From positions 868,001 to 932,000 of the forward strand of contig AP031437.1 of the NCBI GenBank assembly GCA_042854365.1: a stretch of DNA of 64,000 nucleotides. The letters are read 5' to 3'. Below, piece after piece: positions 8,545-17,620 of this stretch (positions within the stretch are counted from its first letter, which is position 1; each line of letters starts with the position of its first letter). The position numbers and the translations under genes are program-made. This DNA comes from Anaeromassilibacillus sp001305115. Lineage in GTDB: Bacteria; Bacillota; Clostridia; Oscillospirales; Acutalibacteraceae. Under the pieces are notes generated by a model that was given only the letters and a program-made list of their open reading frames with translations, made no database searches and was not told where the DNA came from.

Positions 8545-9924
8545 ATGGAAAAGAGTGAATGCATGCAAGAAGCAACAAAACAATTTGAACAAAACAAAAT
8601 GGGAACAGCCCCTATGTTCCCGCTGATTCTGTCCATGTCTTTGCCAGCAATGTTCTCCATGCTGGTTCAGGCACTGTATAATGTAGTGGACAGTTATTTC
8701 GTTGCAAAGTTGAGTGAAAACGCTTTGACAGCGGTATCACTTGTATTTCCCATTCAGAACTTGTTGATCGCGGTTGCGGTTGGCACTGGTGTGGGAATCA
8801 ATTCCCTGATTTCACGCCGCTTAGGGGAAGGACATCGGGAAGAGGCCGATCATGCGGCAACTCACGGCCTATTGTTGGGAGTAGTAAACTGGATTTTATT
8901 TGCACTCTTCGGTCTGTTTTTCTCTCATGCGTTTATCAGCGCATTCACCAGCACGCCGGAAGTAGTGGAAATGGGCACGCAGTATATGGGAATTGTGTGT
9001 ATCTTTTCTATGGGCGTCTGTGTAGAAGTCAATATTGAGAAAACTTTGCAGGCAACAGGCAACATGGTTTATCCCATGATCTTCCAATTGATTGGCGCAG
9101 TTACCAATATCATATTAGATCCAATTTTTATCTTTGGCATGCTTGGAATGCCAAAGATGGGCGTTGCAGGCGCAGCGGTTGCTACGGTAGCGGGGCAAAT
9201 TTTGTCCATGATTGTGGCGGCCATTGTGCTCTTTTGCAAGGATCATGATGTGAAAATTTCCTTCCGCGGTTTCAAACTTCGTTGGAACACCATCCGGAAT
9301 ATCTATGCGGTCGGATTCCCCGCCATCATCATGCAGTCGATCGGCTCGGTAATGGTTATGGGTATGAATGCAATTTTGATTGTGTTTACCGAGACAGCAG
9401 TAGCCTTTTTTGGTATCTATTTTAAACTACAATCTTTTGTCTTTATGCCGGTTTTTGGTTTGACACAGGGGCTAATGCCGATTATGGGCTATAACTATGG
9501 CGCACGTAACAGAGAACGATTGGTGTCTGCTCTGAAGATTGGCAGCGTTATTGCTCTGGTCATTATGGCCTGTGGTATGATTTTGTTCTGGGCAGTTCCT
9601 GACCAGTTGCTTTTGATCTTCAATGCTTCTGAAAACATGTTAGGGATTGGTGTCCCTGCTCTACGAATTATTAGTTTGAGTTTCCTTCCAGCGGCACTGG
9701 GGATCTTGTTTTCCACACTGTTCCAGGCGGTTGGGCATGGTGTAAGCAGCTTGATCGTCTCTGTACTCAGACAGTTGGTCGTTTTACTGCCTGCGGCGTT
9801 TTTATTGTCCCAGATCGGTTTGCCACCCATCTGGTATGCTTTTCCGATTGCAGAAGTCGCCTCTCTGTTGGCCAGTATCTTCATGTTTGCAAGAATGTAT
9901 CGGAAAACAATTAAAAATTTATAA
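8545..9924 (+). CDS. MATE family efflux transporter
   Basis: 459-residue membrane protein with the 12-helix plan of the MATE multidrug/toxin extrusion family, which uses sodium or proton gradients. Early residues PLILSMSLPAMFSMLVQALY and the segment FPIQNLLIAVAVGTGVGINS are typical. The start could be ATG 8545 or ATG 8563 (a weak GGAAAAGAG precedes the second). It lies 23 bases after pcrA and ends at a strong terminator. The substrate is unknown. Confidence 0.92.
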   Translation: MEKSECMQEATKQFEQNKMGTAPMFPLILSMSLPAMFSMLVQALYNVVDSYFVAKLSENALTAVSLVFPIQNLLIAVAVGTGVGINSLISRRLGEGHREEADHAATHGLLLGVVNWILFALFGLFFSHAFISAFTSTPEVVEMGTQYMGIVCIFSMGVCVEVNIEKTLQATGNMVYPMIFQLIGAVTNIILDPIFIFGMLGMPKMGVAGAAVATVAGQILSMIVAAIVLFCKDHDVKISFRGFKLRWNTIRNIYAVGFPAIIMQSIGSVMVMGMNAILIVFTETAVAFFGIYFKLQSFVFMPVFGLTQGLMPIMGYNYGARNRERLVSALKIGSVIALVIMACGMILFWAVPDQLLLIFNASENMLGIGVPALRIISLSFLPAALGILFSTLFQAVGHGVSSLIVSVLRQLVVLLPAAFLLSQIGLPPIWYAFPIAEVASLLASIFMFARMYRKTIKNL

Positions 9925-9944
9925 TGAATTAAATCGTAAAGGAG

Positions 9945-9984
9945 AAAATCCCGGACTCTATCCCAAATAGAGTCCGGGATTTTT
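9945..9984 (+). terminator. Intrinsic terminator after the MATE gene
   Basis: A 17-bp near-perfect stem (ATCCCGGACTCTAT/ATAGAGTCCGGGAT flanked by A and T runs) with a 5-nt loop. Confidence 0.9.
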
Positions 9985-10059
9985 GGAGCTACTGTTTTTC
10001 GAAGGGGGGAGTTGTTAGGACAAAATACTTTTATTTATTGAATCTCGAACTGAAAGGGT

Positions 10060-10104
10060 AAAACACGAGCCTGTGGAAAATAGGACTCCACAGGCTCGTG
10101 TTTT
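10060..10104 (-). terminator. Terminator of the split cysteine-rich gene
   Basis: An 18-bp perfect stem (AAAACACGAGCCTGTGGA and its complement) lies just past the stop at 10136 on the minus strand. The A run on the plus side gives the T tail. Confidence 0.85.
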
Positions 10105-10135
10105 ATGCCGCGATGATCGAAGTAAAAGGAAAGGT

Positions 10136-10868
10136 TTAGTCAGTACAACTAGATTTACGGTTGCGACAATCACAACCGCATCCGGATTCGCCCACCTTTG
10201 GCGGGAAGAATTCGTCCGTAGGAAATTCAATGCGGCGGAACATATCACACGGATTATCACTGGTTGTAACGCATTCTTTCTCTGGAATGCAGAAGTCATA
10301 GGCAGGGATTAACATCTGAACATTACGTACGATTTGCACAATGGTGAAGACACCGATTGTGACATAGACATTGCGGCAGGTGTTGGTCTCAAACTGGCCG
10401 CCAAAACGCTGGCAGATGCTGTCCGGAATCCGGCAACAGGTATCGCAACATCCCATCGGACGATCACAAATACGCGCAGAAAGGCCGATCGGTTCTGCAA
10501 CTTGCACAGTGGCCTTGGGCAGAACCCGACCACTGGTGAGCTGCGTATCCACATCATCGCAGTTCAGATCCGAGCTGAACATTTTGACATTTCCTTCGCT
10601 GCCAAACAGGATGACCTTTTTATTGAATACAGAGATACCACTGACAATAACTGGGCCGCCAGTTGGCAGGGAATATACATCCAGGCAGACATTGAAGAAG
10701 AAGGTCATGTCAATTGAATAGAACCCCTTGTTAAAAGGAACAGGCTCCAGATCCAAATAGACGGTGATGACCTCCACATTGCGAATACGTACATTGGTTG
10801 CTTGTTCGATCAAGTCGTGCTTGTCGGGTGTGAAGTAAACACGAAGATCTTCCAGACAGTCTTTATCA
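10136..10868 (-). CDS. 3' part of a split cysteine-rich protein gene (residues 34-276 of the restored product)
   Basis: In this frame the sequence is protein-like right up to the element border at 10866-10868, reading DKDCLEDLRVYFTPDK before the first TTG at 10813, with no start codon of its own. The missing beginning lies at 22365-22469. Joining the two at the shared TGA gives one frame of 276 residues with 20 cysteines, including a GCCDTCC cluster and a CGCDC tail. No signal peptide or membrane helix is seen. The function is not recognised. A structural or spore-coat-like role is a guess from the cysteine content and from the skin-like insertion. The ATG at 10869 with AAAGG upstream is in another frame and belongs to the element. 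Confidence 0.85.
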
Positions 10869-10886
10869 TAAGATCAACCTTTCTAT
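10855..10886 (-). other. attL of the integrated element (core TGA at 10866-10868)
   Basis: Read on the minus strand, the host half is TGA-TAAAG-ACTGTC and the element half is ATAGAA plus 12 nt before the TGA. The partner site is at 22350-22382. The assignment rests on exact in-frame repair of the interrupted gene and on symmetry: host arms GACAGT (from attR) and ACTGTC (here) are a perfect dyad, each 5 nt from the core. Confidence 0.85.
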
Positions 10887-10925
10887 AGATATAGAGATAT
10901 TCTTATTTGTCCGCCCGGAGCGGCT

Positions 10926-12422
10926 TTATGTAGCGACATAAAGGGGTAAAAAGTAAATGTCGAGTTCAAATTCTGCGGGTTTAGCTCCCTTTCGTTTGCG
11001 ATAGTCTATGTGCTCGATCACAGACTTCAACATTTCATTTTTAGCAGCCCCGGAAGCGTTTGGGTAGTGATCCAGGACATCTTGAATTCGCATCTGCATG
11101 GCCGGAATGTTGAGTTGCTTTTTCGGTTGCAGAAATGGAAGCTTAGAGTCTTTCAGCTTTTCAATGCGATCCAATAAGATTTGATGCCTTGCCAAAAAGG
11201 TATCGGCGTCGTAGACTCCCTGTTCCAAAAGATCATGTAGCCGGCTGTCCTGTTGCTTTGCTGTGCGGATCTCTCGCTCAATGGATTTCAAGACTTCTTC
11301 TGCGTGATCATCTTCATCAACGGGAACTGCCTGCATCGCAGAAAGGTTTCCGATTTCTTCGCGGAGCCTGCGCAATACTTCTTGTTCGACCAAAGCCAAA
11401 CGGCTTGAAACGATACATCCACGTTTTTGACAGAGCAAAATGGGGCCACCCTTACACATCTGGCGCTGCATGGCTGCACCACAATTACTACAGATCACTA
11501 GACCAGCGAGAGGGTTTTCCACATATCCCTTAAAACTTGGGGAATGGTAGCGATTGGCAAAAATCTCTTGAACACGATAAAACGTATCCTCGTCGATCAT
11601 TGCCGGATGGAGGCCATCAACCACTGTCCAGGATTCCTTTGGGTTATAGATTTTGCCATGTTTTGTACTACCTTGCATGCCTGGATGAATATAGGTCACT
11701 CGGTCCCATACGATTTTGCCAAGATAGACAGGGGAAGTAAGTATTTGGCGAATGGCAGTCCGGCCGAACTGTGCAGCACGGTGTGGTTTTGCCCCCATGC
11801 CATTGATTACATCCGCGATCTGCTGGCACCCCATGTTTTTATTTGCATACAGGTCAAACATCAACCGGACGAAGTTTGCTTCCTCTTCGTTGATCTTGAG
11901 CGTAGGACGTTTTCCAATTTTGGCCTTGTCATAGCCATATGGAGCGTTCGCCACATAGCCGCCGTCCTCGATGGTCTTCTTTAGGCCGCGCCGCAAGCGG
12001 CGTTTAATCATTTTGAGTTCCTGACGGCCCATGAACGCCTCAAATTCCGTGTATGTCTCGTCGCTCTCGTCATTGAGATCGTATGTTTTGACCGGCGTGA
12101 TGATCTTTGTACCGGATGATTTGAACGCCTCCAATATAATGCCCTGGTCGCTCATGGAACCGCGGCCCAGGCGCTGAATATCCATACACAGAATTCCGTC
12201 GAATTTGCCAGCGGCGACGTCTTCCAGAAGCCGCAACATTTGCGGGCGTGCATAAAGGCTATCGCCGGAAACCACTTCCTCATAGATGTCTTTCTCTGCA
12301 ATTGGAATGTTGTGCTCAACGGCAAACTTCTTTAAAATTTCCCGATGTCTCCGTAACGTTTCTTCCAGCGGTTCATGAGGATCGTCCATCCGGGATTTTC
12401 GAAGATACTCCCCATAGCGCAA
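10926..12422 (-). CDS. Large serine recombinase (integrase of the element)
   Basis: 498-residue site-specific recombinase. The resolvase domain occupies about residues 1-150, with nucleophile Ser9 in YLRKSR, CMDIQRLGRG and the arginine-rich MIKRRLRRGLKK helix. The recombinase DNA-binding domain follows (about 165-270, APYGYDK, VYLGKIVWDR), then a zinc ribbon (CSNCGAAM to CQKRGC) and a coiled coil before the C-terminus. TTG at 12422 is chosen because TAAGGAGG lies 8 nt upstream; a GTG three codons earlier overlaps that site. It sits 58 bases from attL, the usual place for an integrase, and looks fully functional. It would catalyse integration and, with a directionality factor, excision. Confidence 0.95.
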   Translation of the reverse strand: MRYGEYLRKSRMDDPHEPLEETLRRHREILKKFAVEHNIPIAEKDIYEEVVSGDSLYARPQMLRLLEDVAAGKFDGILCMDIQRLGRGSMSDQGIILEAFKSSGTKIITPVKTYDLNDESDETYTEFEAFMGRQELKMIKRRLRRGLKKTIEDGGYVANAPYGYDKAKIGKRPTLKINEEEANFVRLMFDLYANKNMGCQQIADVINGMGAKPHRAAQFGRTAIRQILTSPVYLGKIVWDRVTYIHPGMQGSTKHGKIYNPKESWTVVDGLHPAMIDEDTFYRVQEIFANRYHSPSFKGYVENPLAGLVICSNCGAAMQRQMCKGGPILLCQKRGCIVSSRLALVEQEVLRRLREEIGNLSAMQAVPVDEDDHAEEVLKSIEREIRTAKQQDSRLHDLLEQGVYDADTFLARHQILLDRIEKLKDSKLPFLQPKKQLNIPAMQMRIQDVLDHYPNASGAAKNEMLKSVIEHIDYRKRKGAKPAEFELDIYFLPLYVAT

Positions 12423-12513
12423 AGGATTCACCTCCTTACTCTTCTATTTTGTTTATTGATATTTCATATCGGTACAATTATAAAAAGAAATATTGATCTT
12501 CTATTTAAAAGAT

Positions 12514-12543
12514 TTTATATCCATGAATTGCATATATTCTCAA
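12514..12543 (-). promoter_or_regulatory. Possible promoter of the recombinase gene
   Basis: On the minus strand TTGAGA and TATAAA are 18 bp apart, about 90 bases before the TTG start. The region 12432-12670 is very AT-rich and also upstream of rightward sequence. Confidence 0.4.
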
Positions 12544-12747
12544 ATAAAATTTTGTCGAAATAGAACAAATAAATCTTAAAGTGAAAAATGTTGACATCAT
12601 GGAACGATTTTCCATTTACACTGGCCCTATATAGATAAAGGGCAGACAGGCCCAGGGAATGGAGATAGTTTTATGAAAAAATTGTATCATTGTCCCGAAA
12701 ACGTGAAACAAGCAATCCGGGAGGCTTACAGCAAACAACCGGCAATA

Positions 12748-13200
12748 TCAGACCGCCTTATCTTTCTTGCTCCCTACATCGGACGGAGAGAACGTGGAAC
12801 GGAGAATCCGCAAGACCCCGGACAAGACCCCGATCTGGTCACGAGTAATATCTTGTCCTTTGCTCAATACGCCCAGATCCACCAAAAACGTGTAGATTAA
12901 ATCATAATCATGTTGGGACAGGCCGTATCCATCTAATGCATCATAATCCGAATCCCCTACTTCCGGTTCTGCCGGGGTGGGGGAGTTTTTTTGTTGTGTA
13001 AAACCGAAGGCAATATCGACAGTAGTACCGCACAGAGAGCAAAAAGCAAATAGGGTGTTTGCATCAGGCTGCGATTGCCCGGATTCCCAGGATGCTATGG
13101 TTTGCTGCTTTTTGCCAAGTTTTTCTGCAATTTGCTTTTGGGTAAGCCCCGAATTTATGCGCATGGATTTGGTAATACTTGCGATCTCTTCTCTTGTCAC
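12748..13200 (-). CDS. XRE family repressor-like regulator
   Basis: 150-residue protein with an N-terminal helix-turn-helix of the Cro/CI type (GLTQKQIAEKLGKKQQTIAS, then WESGQSQPDANTL) and a C-terminal segment of unknown fold. The start is GTG at 13200 with a weak AAAGATGA site. It lies just upstream of the recombinase gene on the same strand, where a lysogeny or excision repressor would sit. The frame is intact, in contrast to most neighbours. The AT-rich stretch 13201-13400 probably holds its promoter, but no clear boxes were found. Confidence 0.88.
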   Translation of the reverse strand: MTREEIASITKSMRINSGLTQKQIAEKLGKKQQTIASWESGQSQPDANTLFAFCSLCGTTVDIAFGFTQQKNSPTPAEPEVGDSDYDALDGYGLSQHDYDLIYTFLVDLGVLSKGQDITRDQIGVLSGVLRILRSTFSPSDVGSKKDKAV

Positions 13201-13402
13201 GTTATCATCTTTTGGCTTTTAGAGTATGCTGCCGTTATCAAAAAGTCAATGCAAAAACGGAGGAAATCAGTAAATACATACTGAATATATCGATATTAAT
13301 ATATAGAAAGATCGAAAAATAAGCAAAAAAACAATAAAAATATTTTATATTTGAGATAATATTCATTCAAAAATAAACAAAATTAAAATCAAAAAGAATG
13401 TG

Positions 13403-13564
13403 GTGGCTCAAGAGACGAACTTAACTCTACAACAATTATATGACATAACGAGTAAAAGAAGAAAACTCGATGCGAATGAAATGTTTAGAGCCCGCGAAGT
13501 ACTTGGCATTATTCCAAATCATTTATTAGTTTGTACGGTGACAGGAGAGACAAAAACAGTATAA
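13403..13564 (+). CDS. Small hypothetical protein (53 residues)
   Basis: A GTG-started frame giving a basic-to-neutral peptide with LYDITSKRRKLDANEMFRAR in the middle, ending at TAA 13562. No convincing ribosome site was found and the function is unknown. It may be the remains of an early phage gene opposite the repressor. Confidence 0.3.
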   Translation: MAQETNLTLQQLYDITSKRRKLDANEMFRAREVLGIIPNHLLVCTVTGETKTV

Positions 13565-13635
13565 AAAGGCCGCCCCAAGGCAGAGGAGGAAGCCAAAGTA
13601 GGAAGGAGATGATAACGATGGAGTTTCTGAAGTGA

Positions 13636-13844
13636 ATGATCATTTCAGACGGAACTCGTGTGGCTGCTCTTTTGGATGGGTTTTTGACGGTGAAATTAGA
13701 AGGATTTATTTTAAGAAAAAAGAGACCTCTGATCCGACACTCTCAATTGAGGGAATCGCCACAGAGGTTTTTAAGGCTAATGGTGCTATGGAATTTGAGC
13801 GGATATGGATTTCGTTTTTACAGAACGAACTGGGCAAAAAATGA
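13636..13844 (+). pseudogene. Frameshifted small phage gene, function unknown
   Basis: The first 29 codons from 13636 (ISDGTRVAALLDGFLTVKLE) and the last 42 codons in another frame (ending at 13844, FERIWISFLQNELGKK) read as one protein of about 70 residues. The join is at the run of six A at 13716-13721, so an indel there broke the gene. AAGGAGATG stands upstream near 13600. The product family is not recognised. Confidence 0.55.
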
Positions 13845-13919
13845 CAACCATTCTTTCATTGTATCGGAGGTTTTGTTTTCAACTAAAGGAACTAAAGCAG
13901 ACGTTTAGGCTTTTTGTTG

Positions 13920-14328
13920 TTACTGATAAATGGTGGTTAGAGAATTCTGAAGCACCTGCGAAAAATTGATATGGTTCTTTTCTGCAAAAATATTGAGCCA
14001 TGCGAGATTTGTAAGATTTTTTCGAACCGCTTTTTATCATATTTTCCGTGTAGGCATCCATGTCCAAAACGAGAATGTTGACGAAATCACCGGGTTTAGA
14101 ACGGAGGCTCTCTATTGGGCTTACTTTGGGTACGTCTTTGCCATCTTCCAGTCCACCGAGAGCCCATCCGGAAACTGCATCCGTAGCCATTAGAATAGAA
14201 TCTGTCAGAGAATCCCCTTCGCTCACGCATGCGGGAAGGTCTGAGACTTCCACTGTATAACCACCTTTGTTCTGCCTGTAGGGACAGAAATAAGCTGGAT
14301 AGATTAAATTCATTACGTAAGAACTCAC
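13920..14328 (-). pseudogene. hicB: HicB-type antitoxin, frameshifted (copy 1)
   Basis: The first 100 residues match HicB antitoxins (YPAYFCP, GGYTVEVSDLPACVSEG, SILMATDAVSGWALGG). After MDAYTEN the frame is lost, but the expected C-terminal ribbon-helix-helix (AEKNHINFSQVLQNSL) is present in another frame down to TAA at 13920-13922. Two single-base shifts in the A-rich stretch near 14025-14055 explain this. The start is GTG 14328 with AGGAG 7 nt upstream. No working antitoxin is expected. Confidence 0.8.
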
Positions 14329-14329
14329 T

Positions 14330-14737
14330 TTAATGCTCCTGCGTAATTCCCAAAGCGTTTTTCAGAGCAGCCTGCAAGGTTTGGGAAAAGTTGATCCCTT
14401 CGCGCTCTGCCTGTGCATTTAGCCAGAACGGAATAGACATGTTTTTTCGTACAATGCGATTATCCGTTTCTGCTCGGTATTTGATTGTATCTACATCAAT
14501 CCAAGCACGTACATTCACATCTGATTCTATGGGAATATTCTATGGAGCGCATGCAGAGGGGATTTCTACGTGCTGATCTTCCAGGACACACAGGCAGCCT
14601 GCCATCACGTTGCATACCATGCTCACCGCTTCGTCTAGAGTAACTCCACCTGTGATACATCCAGGAATATCTGGGACGGAGGTAATATATCCACCGTCCC
14701 CATGAGGACTAAAAACTGCTGTATATAAACAACGTAC
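14330..14737 (-). pseudogene. hicB: HicB-type antitoxin with amber stop and lost start (copy 2)
   Basis: A second HicB unit upstream of copy 1. One frame runs LYTAVFSPHGDGGYITSV ... IPGCITGGVTLDEAVSMV, meets TAG at 14540-14542, then continues in frame to a proper C-terminal domain (SIPFWLNAQAEREGINFSQT). The expected start codon, 6 nt after AAGGAGG, now reads GTA (14735-14737). Only the C-terminal 62 codons from 14518 could still be translated. Confidence 0.75.
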
Positions 14738-14775
14738 GATAAAGCCTCCTTAAACATTTTTGACAAGCAAGGGGC

Positions 14776-14930
14776 TTATCGAAGCTCCACCTGTCTTAAT
14801 AACTTTTTTGCTGCTGTATTGTCAATTTCTATATGACGTTTAACTGGAATAGTGATTTTGGTAGCTGGGTTGAAATATATATCATGGTTTCCACTATACA
14901 TTACTAGCTAAAGCTCCCGGCTTTTAAAGT
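14776..14930 (-). pseudogene. hicA: HicA toxin remnant
   Basis: The frame GNHDIYFNPATKITIPVKRH ending at TAA 14776-14778 is the C-terminal half of HicA, the RNase toxin, including the catalytic-region His. The beginning (KSREL) is still visible at about 14910-14925, but a TAG and an internal deletion of roughly 15 codons separate the halves. The order hicA, hicB, hicB on the minus strand shows a dead toxin-antitoxin module. Confidence 0.7.
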
Positions 14931-15149
14931 GTTGATTACCTTCCAGCGTTTCATCTTCGTTCTCCCTTTCTTTCTTTATATTATTACACATAAATCCAAA
15001 TGACGTTACACAAAAATACGCATATAAAGAAAAGAGAAAAATTATACATATCGACAAACGCTTCAGCATAATAAAAACCGGCCCACGGCGGCGAAAACCG
15101 GGCATAGGACAATCCACGAATCCCATACCCATTCTAGGAGGTGATTCAT

Positions 15150-15362
15150 ATGGCATATGCCCGCGGAGATACAGGAACACCCATTGTGCGAGTCTACTAC
15201 ATAGACGCAACGCCGGAGCTGGTGGCGCGAACGCGAGAGAACTTCGAGCGGGCGTTGTCGAAACTGGAAAGTGAACGATTAGGGGCGGAAGTAGAGATAA
15301 AGGTTGAGTGGCCCACTTATGCCACACGCAAGGAGAATACAAATCGAAGAAGATTAACATGA
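15150..15362 (+). CDS. Hypothetical phage-type protein (70 residues)
   Basis: ATG at 15150 follows AGGAGGTGATTC with ideal spacing. The protein has a short beta-like start (IVRVYYIDATPE) and a charged helix. No family was recognised. The strong ribosome site and intact frame suggest a real gene, first of a rightward run of early phage genes. Confidence 0.6.
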   Translation: MAYARGDTGTPIVRVYYIDATPELVARTRENFERALSKLESERLGAEVEIKVEWPTYATRKENTNRRRLT

Positions 15363-15405
15363 GACACATTGGTGGACGAATTTTCACAAGCCGTAGAGCA
15401 GGAGG

Positions 15406-15711
15406 ATGAGGGTATTTTTTCGAAAACGGGATCGCTTATTGGTGGCGGTATCTGAAAATATCGCTGGGGCAATCAACCCCGTGAAAGAGGCTTCAGCGCC
15501 TATTTTGATCTGTATCATATGCCGGTATGCGGATCAGCTCGGTAAGGTGTACCCAAGTGCAGAAGAAGTGGCCAAAGAGTTTCAAAACGTCTTGGGAACC
15601 GCGTCTTTTGTGATTTCAATGGAAGGAGGAAAGCCGAATGCTGGAATGGATGATGGCACACCCATAGATGACGCTGATTCTGATGTTGGCGACGCTGGCC
15701 GTATTGGATGA
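15406..15711 (+). CDS. Hypothetical protein, possibly frameshifted at its start
   Basis: A frame of 101 codons, but its ATG overlaps the AGGAGG. A different frame from 15369 (VDEFSQAVEQEDEG) seems to be the true beginning and stops at about 15455. The gene has probably suffered an indel near 15410. The function is unknown. Confidence 0.35.
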   Translation: MRVFFRKRDRLLVAVSENIAGAINPVKEASAPILICIICRYADQLGKVYPSAEEVAKEFQNVLGTASFVISMEGGKPNAGMDDGTPIDDADSDVGDAGRIG

Positions 15712-15797
15712 TGATCGTACGGACGATAGTAGCAAAGGCACATCACAGATGGAGCGATCGACCGCCAGAAATTTTAAAAGGAAGAAAACCGGAATGA
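15638..15797 (+). pseudogene. Broken small membrane protein gene
   Basis: GGAGG precedes ATG 15638. The frame MLEWMMAHP stops at TAG 15665-15667 and then continues MTLILMLATLAVLDD. A one-base shift near 15705 leads to a second part (VRTIVAKAHHRW) ending at TGA 15795. The original product had one membrane helix and about 52 residues. Confidence 0.5.
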
Positions 15798-15912
15798 TAC
15801 TGATAAAAAAGAAAGCCGCCGCCAGAAGGGGCACTTCTGACAGCGGCAAAGGGATAATTCTTCACGCGCTTAGTGTACCGCAGAGAGAGGAAAATGTCAA
15901 GGAGGTAAAGGT

Positions 15913-16151
15913 GTGAGACCGTGCATTTACCCGTTGGGTGACCGGAATATCGTAGGAGCCCGTGTAGCAGACCTTCGAAAAGCAGCCGGTTGGAAACAGA
16001 TGGAATTTATGGCAATGCTACAGCTTCGTGGAATGAAATCTCTGCAACCGACCTTTCGAAGTTAGAGGGGCAGAGCCGTAGGGTAACGGATCAGGAGCTT
16101 TCCATCATTGCAGCGGCGTTACATACAACGCCGAATACTCTCTTGAAATAG
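15913..16151 (+). pseudogene. XRE-type regulator gene, frameshifted
   Basis: GTG 15913 with GGAGG 7 nt upstream starts VADLRKAAGWKQMEFMAMLQ, a helix-turn-helix. About residue 40 the frame is lost (near 16030). The rest, ATDLSKLEGQSRRVTDQELS to TPNTLLK, is in another frame ending at TAG 16149. The intact form would be a Cro-like protein of about 78 residues. Confidence 0.7.
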
Positions 16152-16168
16152 GAGAGGGGGAAAGGAAA

Positions 16169-16339
16169 GTGAAACGGTCGGAATTGCAGGAAATCATAAA
16201 TAGCGCAGTTGAGAAAGCGCTCAAGGCCTGCGATGAAGATAATCCCGTTGCGGCATAGTCACTGTTTATTTCTGCACTGGATTACGCTGGTCGTCGGATC
16301 ATTGGGGACCGATTGGAGGAACAAAGGTTGAAGAAGTGA
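16169..16339 (+). pseudogene. Small phage gene interrupted by an amber codon
   Basis: GTG 16169 (GGAAA upstream) reads VKRSELQEIINSAVEKALKA, meets TAG at 16256-16258 and continues in frame as SLFISALDYAGRRIIGDRLE to TGA 16337. A single C-to-T change in a CAG codon would explain it. Original length about 56 residues; function unknown. Confidence 0.5.
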
Positions 16340-16349
16340 ACACCAAGGA

Positions 16350-16535
16350 ATGGCGAGAAGAACCAAAACCCATAAAAGGCTATTACATAGACCCGGATTC
16401 CGTAGAGAACGGCGTTTCCCCTATCAATTTTATCGGATGCTTCAAATTCAACCGGCTGTCCAGAAAGGAAGAGACAAGAAGATTGCAGCACGATCCACAG
16501 CAGGTCCGCCGCGTATGGCAAAACACAGTGAATAA
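16350..16535 (+). CDS. Hypothetical protein, frame uncertain
   Basis: ATG 16350 starts a basic 61-residue frame ending AARSTAGPPRMAKHSE, which overlaps the recU remnant by 8 bases as phage genes often do. An alternative frame from GTG 16336 (PIKGYYIDPDSVENGV) looks more natural in its first half, so an indel near 16450 is likely. Confidence 0.3.
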   Translation: MARRTKTHKRLLHRPGFRRERRFPYQFYRMLQIQPAVQKGRDKKIAARSTAGPPRMAKHSE

Positions 16536-16984
16536 TGCACGGGGCACGTGTTTGAAGAGGAAATCAAGATGGCATGTAGACATTACAAGGCACAGCGGCG
16601 CGCAAAGATTGATAAATTTCCGGAGCCGTTTCGTGTGGTGCAGAAGAATGGGGAGGGAATGTTCACTAGGAGGTTCACCGCCGCTGCGGCACCGGACTAT
16701 CAAGTTTGGGGCCAAATATACGGCCACAGACCGGATGAACTGGAACGTCCTGACACAAGAGCAGATGGCTACGCTTAAAGATCACGCTGGAATGGGTGCG
16801 GCTACCGCGGTATGCGTTGGAATAAAAGAGCACTTTTTCTTCCTGCCGTGGGACGTCTGGCGCGATTATGAAAGCAATTTATGGACGAAAATATGTGACT
16901 GGTGGAGATTTACACCCGTGTCGTGTGAAATTCAATGGGATGGTGTTATTCCTAGATTATATGTGGGAGGATGTGAAGCGATGA
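16528..16984 (+). pseudogene. recU: RecU-like Holliday junction resolvase, multiply frameshifted
   Basis: Three frames together spell a RecU-like protein: VNNARG at 16528, then FEEEIKMACRHYKAQRRAKI and FPEPFRVVQKNGEGMFTRRF, then KYTATDRMNWNVLTQEQMAT and GIKEHFFFLPWDVWRD, then VKFNGMVLFLDYMWEDVKR to TGA 16982. Each change of frame marks an indel (near 16548, 16700 and 16865). The enzyme would have cut recombination intermediates during phage replication. It is not functional now. Confidence 0.75.
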
Positions 16985-17420
16985 GCGAGGAGAGAGGCCT
17001 TTTGACAAGCCAGGAGAAAAAAGCATATTTAGAGCACTACAAAGAAGCGGATAGAGAGATTGACCGTTTGTGCGAGGAGTTGTCACGATGGCGGGCGTTG
17101 GCAACCAAAGTAACGCTTGTTTTATCTCAAGAGCCCACAGGAGGCCGAGAAAGAGAGAATCAAATAGAATTAAGCTTTTGTAAAAATTATCGCCTTAGAA
17201 GGGCAAATAAACACTAAAATTAACGAGATATTGAAAACCAAACAGCGGGTGGAAGAAGCGATTCAAACGGTTCAGGACGGAACTCTGAAAGAAGTATTAG
17301 ACAGGCGCATACTCGGAGAAACGTGGAAACAAATAACCGTGCACATGAAACTACACCTATCAATGGACTTGTTCCCTTCACGGAAAGGCATTGAAAGAGT
17401 TGATCGTAATTGATACTTAA
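16981..17420 (+). pseudogene. DUF1492/RinA-like phage regulator, frameshifted
   Basis: ATG 16981 overlaps the end of the recU remnant. The first frame (KEADREIDRLCEELSRWR) shifts near 17165 to IIALEGQINTKINEI, TKQRVEEAIQTVQDGTLKEV and DRRILGETWKQI. It shifts again near 17370 to GKALKELIVIDT ending at TAA 17418. This layout fits small sigma-like regulators of phage late genes (DUF1492 group). Confidence 0.65.
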
Positions 17421-17620
17421 AGTGTGATATAGTTAAACTATTGAGAGTGAGTACAAGGATGAGTTCACGTTCTTTTCTGAAAGGTACTTCCTTTTGTAAC
17501 CAATCTACTTGCCGTATTACAACCTATCATTGAGGATAGCATTCGTCAACATCAGTCCGATGCTAACGCAAAAGTGGCAACTGCTGTAAAGATCAACCGA
17601 GAGCAGCGCCGCGCAAAGAA
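17421..17620 (+). other. Non-coding remnant between phage modules
   Basis: A stop-free stretch from 17496 (LLAVLQPIIEDSIRQHQSD ... INREQRRAKK) looks like the end of another phage protein now lacking its start, running out of frame into the Gp15-like gene. This point probably marks a large deletion joining the early and structural modules. Confidence 0.35.

Noticed and set aside
10813..10869. ATG at 10869 with good ribosome site as the native start of the cysteine-rich gene, with a frameshift afterwards
   Set aside because: The true 5' part was found at 22365-22469 and joins in frame at the TGA core. The ATG and ribosome site fit the sigma gene in the excised circle instead.
12673..12900. Plus-strand open frame of 75 codons starting at an ATG with a GGAG-like site
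   Set aside because: Two thirds of it is antisense to the repressor gene, whose helix-turn-helix is unmistakable. The first 25 codons may be a remnant, but a gene cannot be supported.
14908..15387. Minus-strand frame of 159 codons at the HicA region
   Set aside because: It is antisense to the 15150-15362 gene with its strong ribosome site, and its protein is of low-complexity, unnatural composition.
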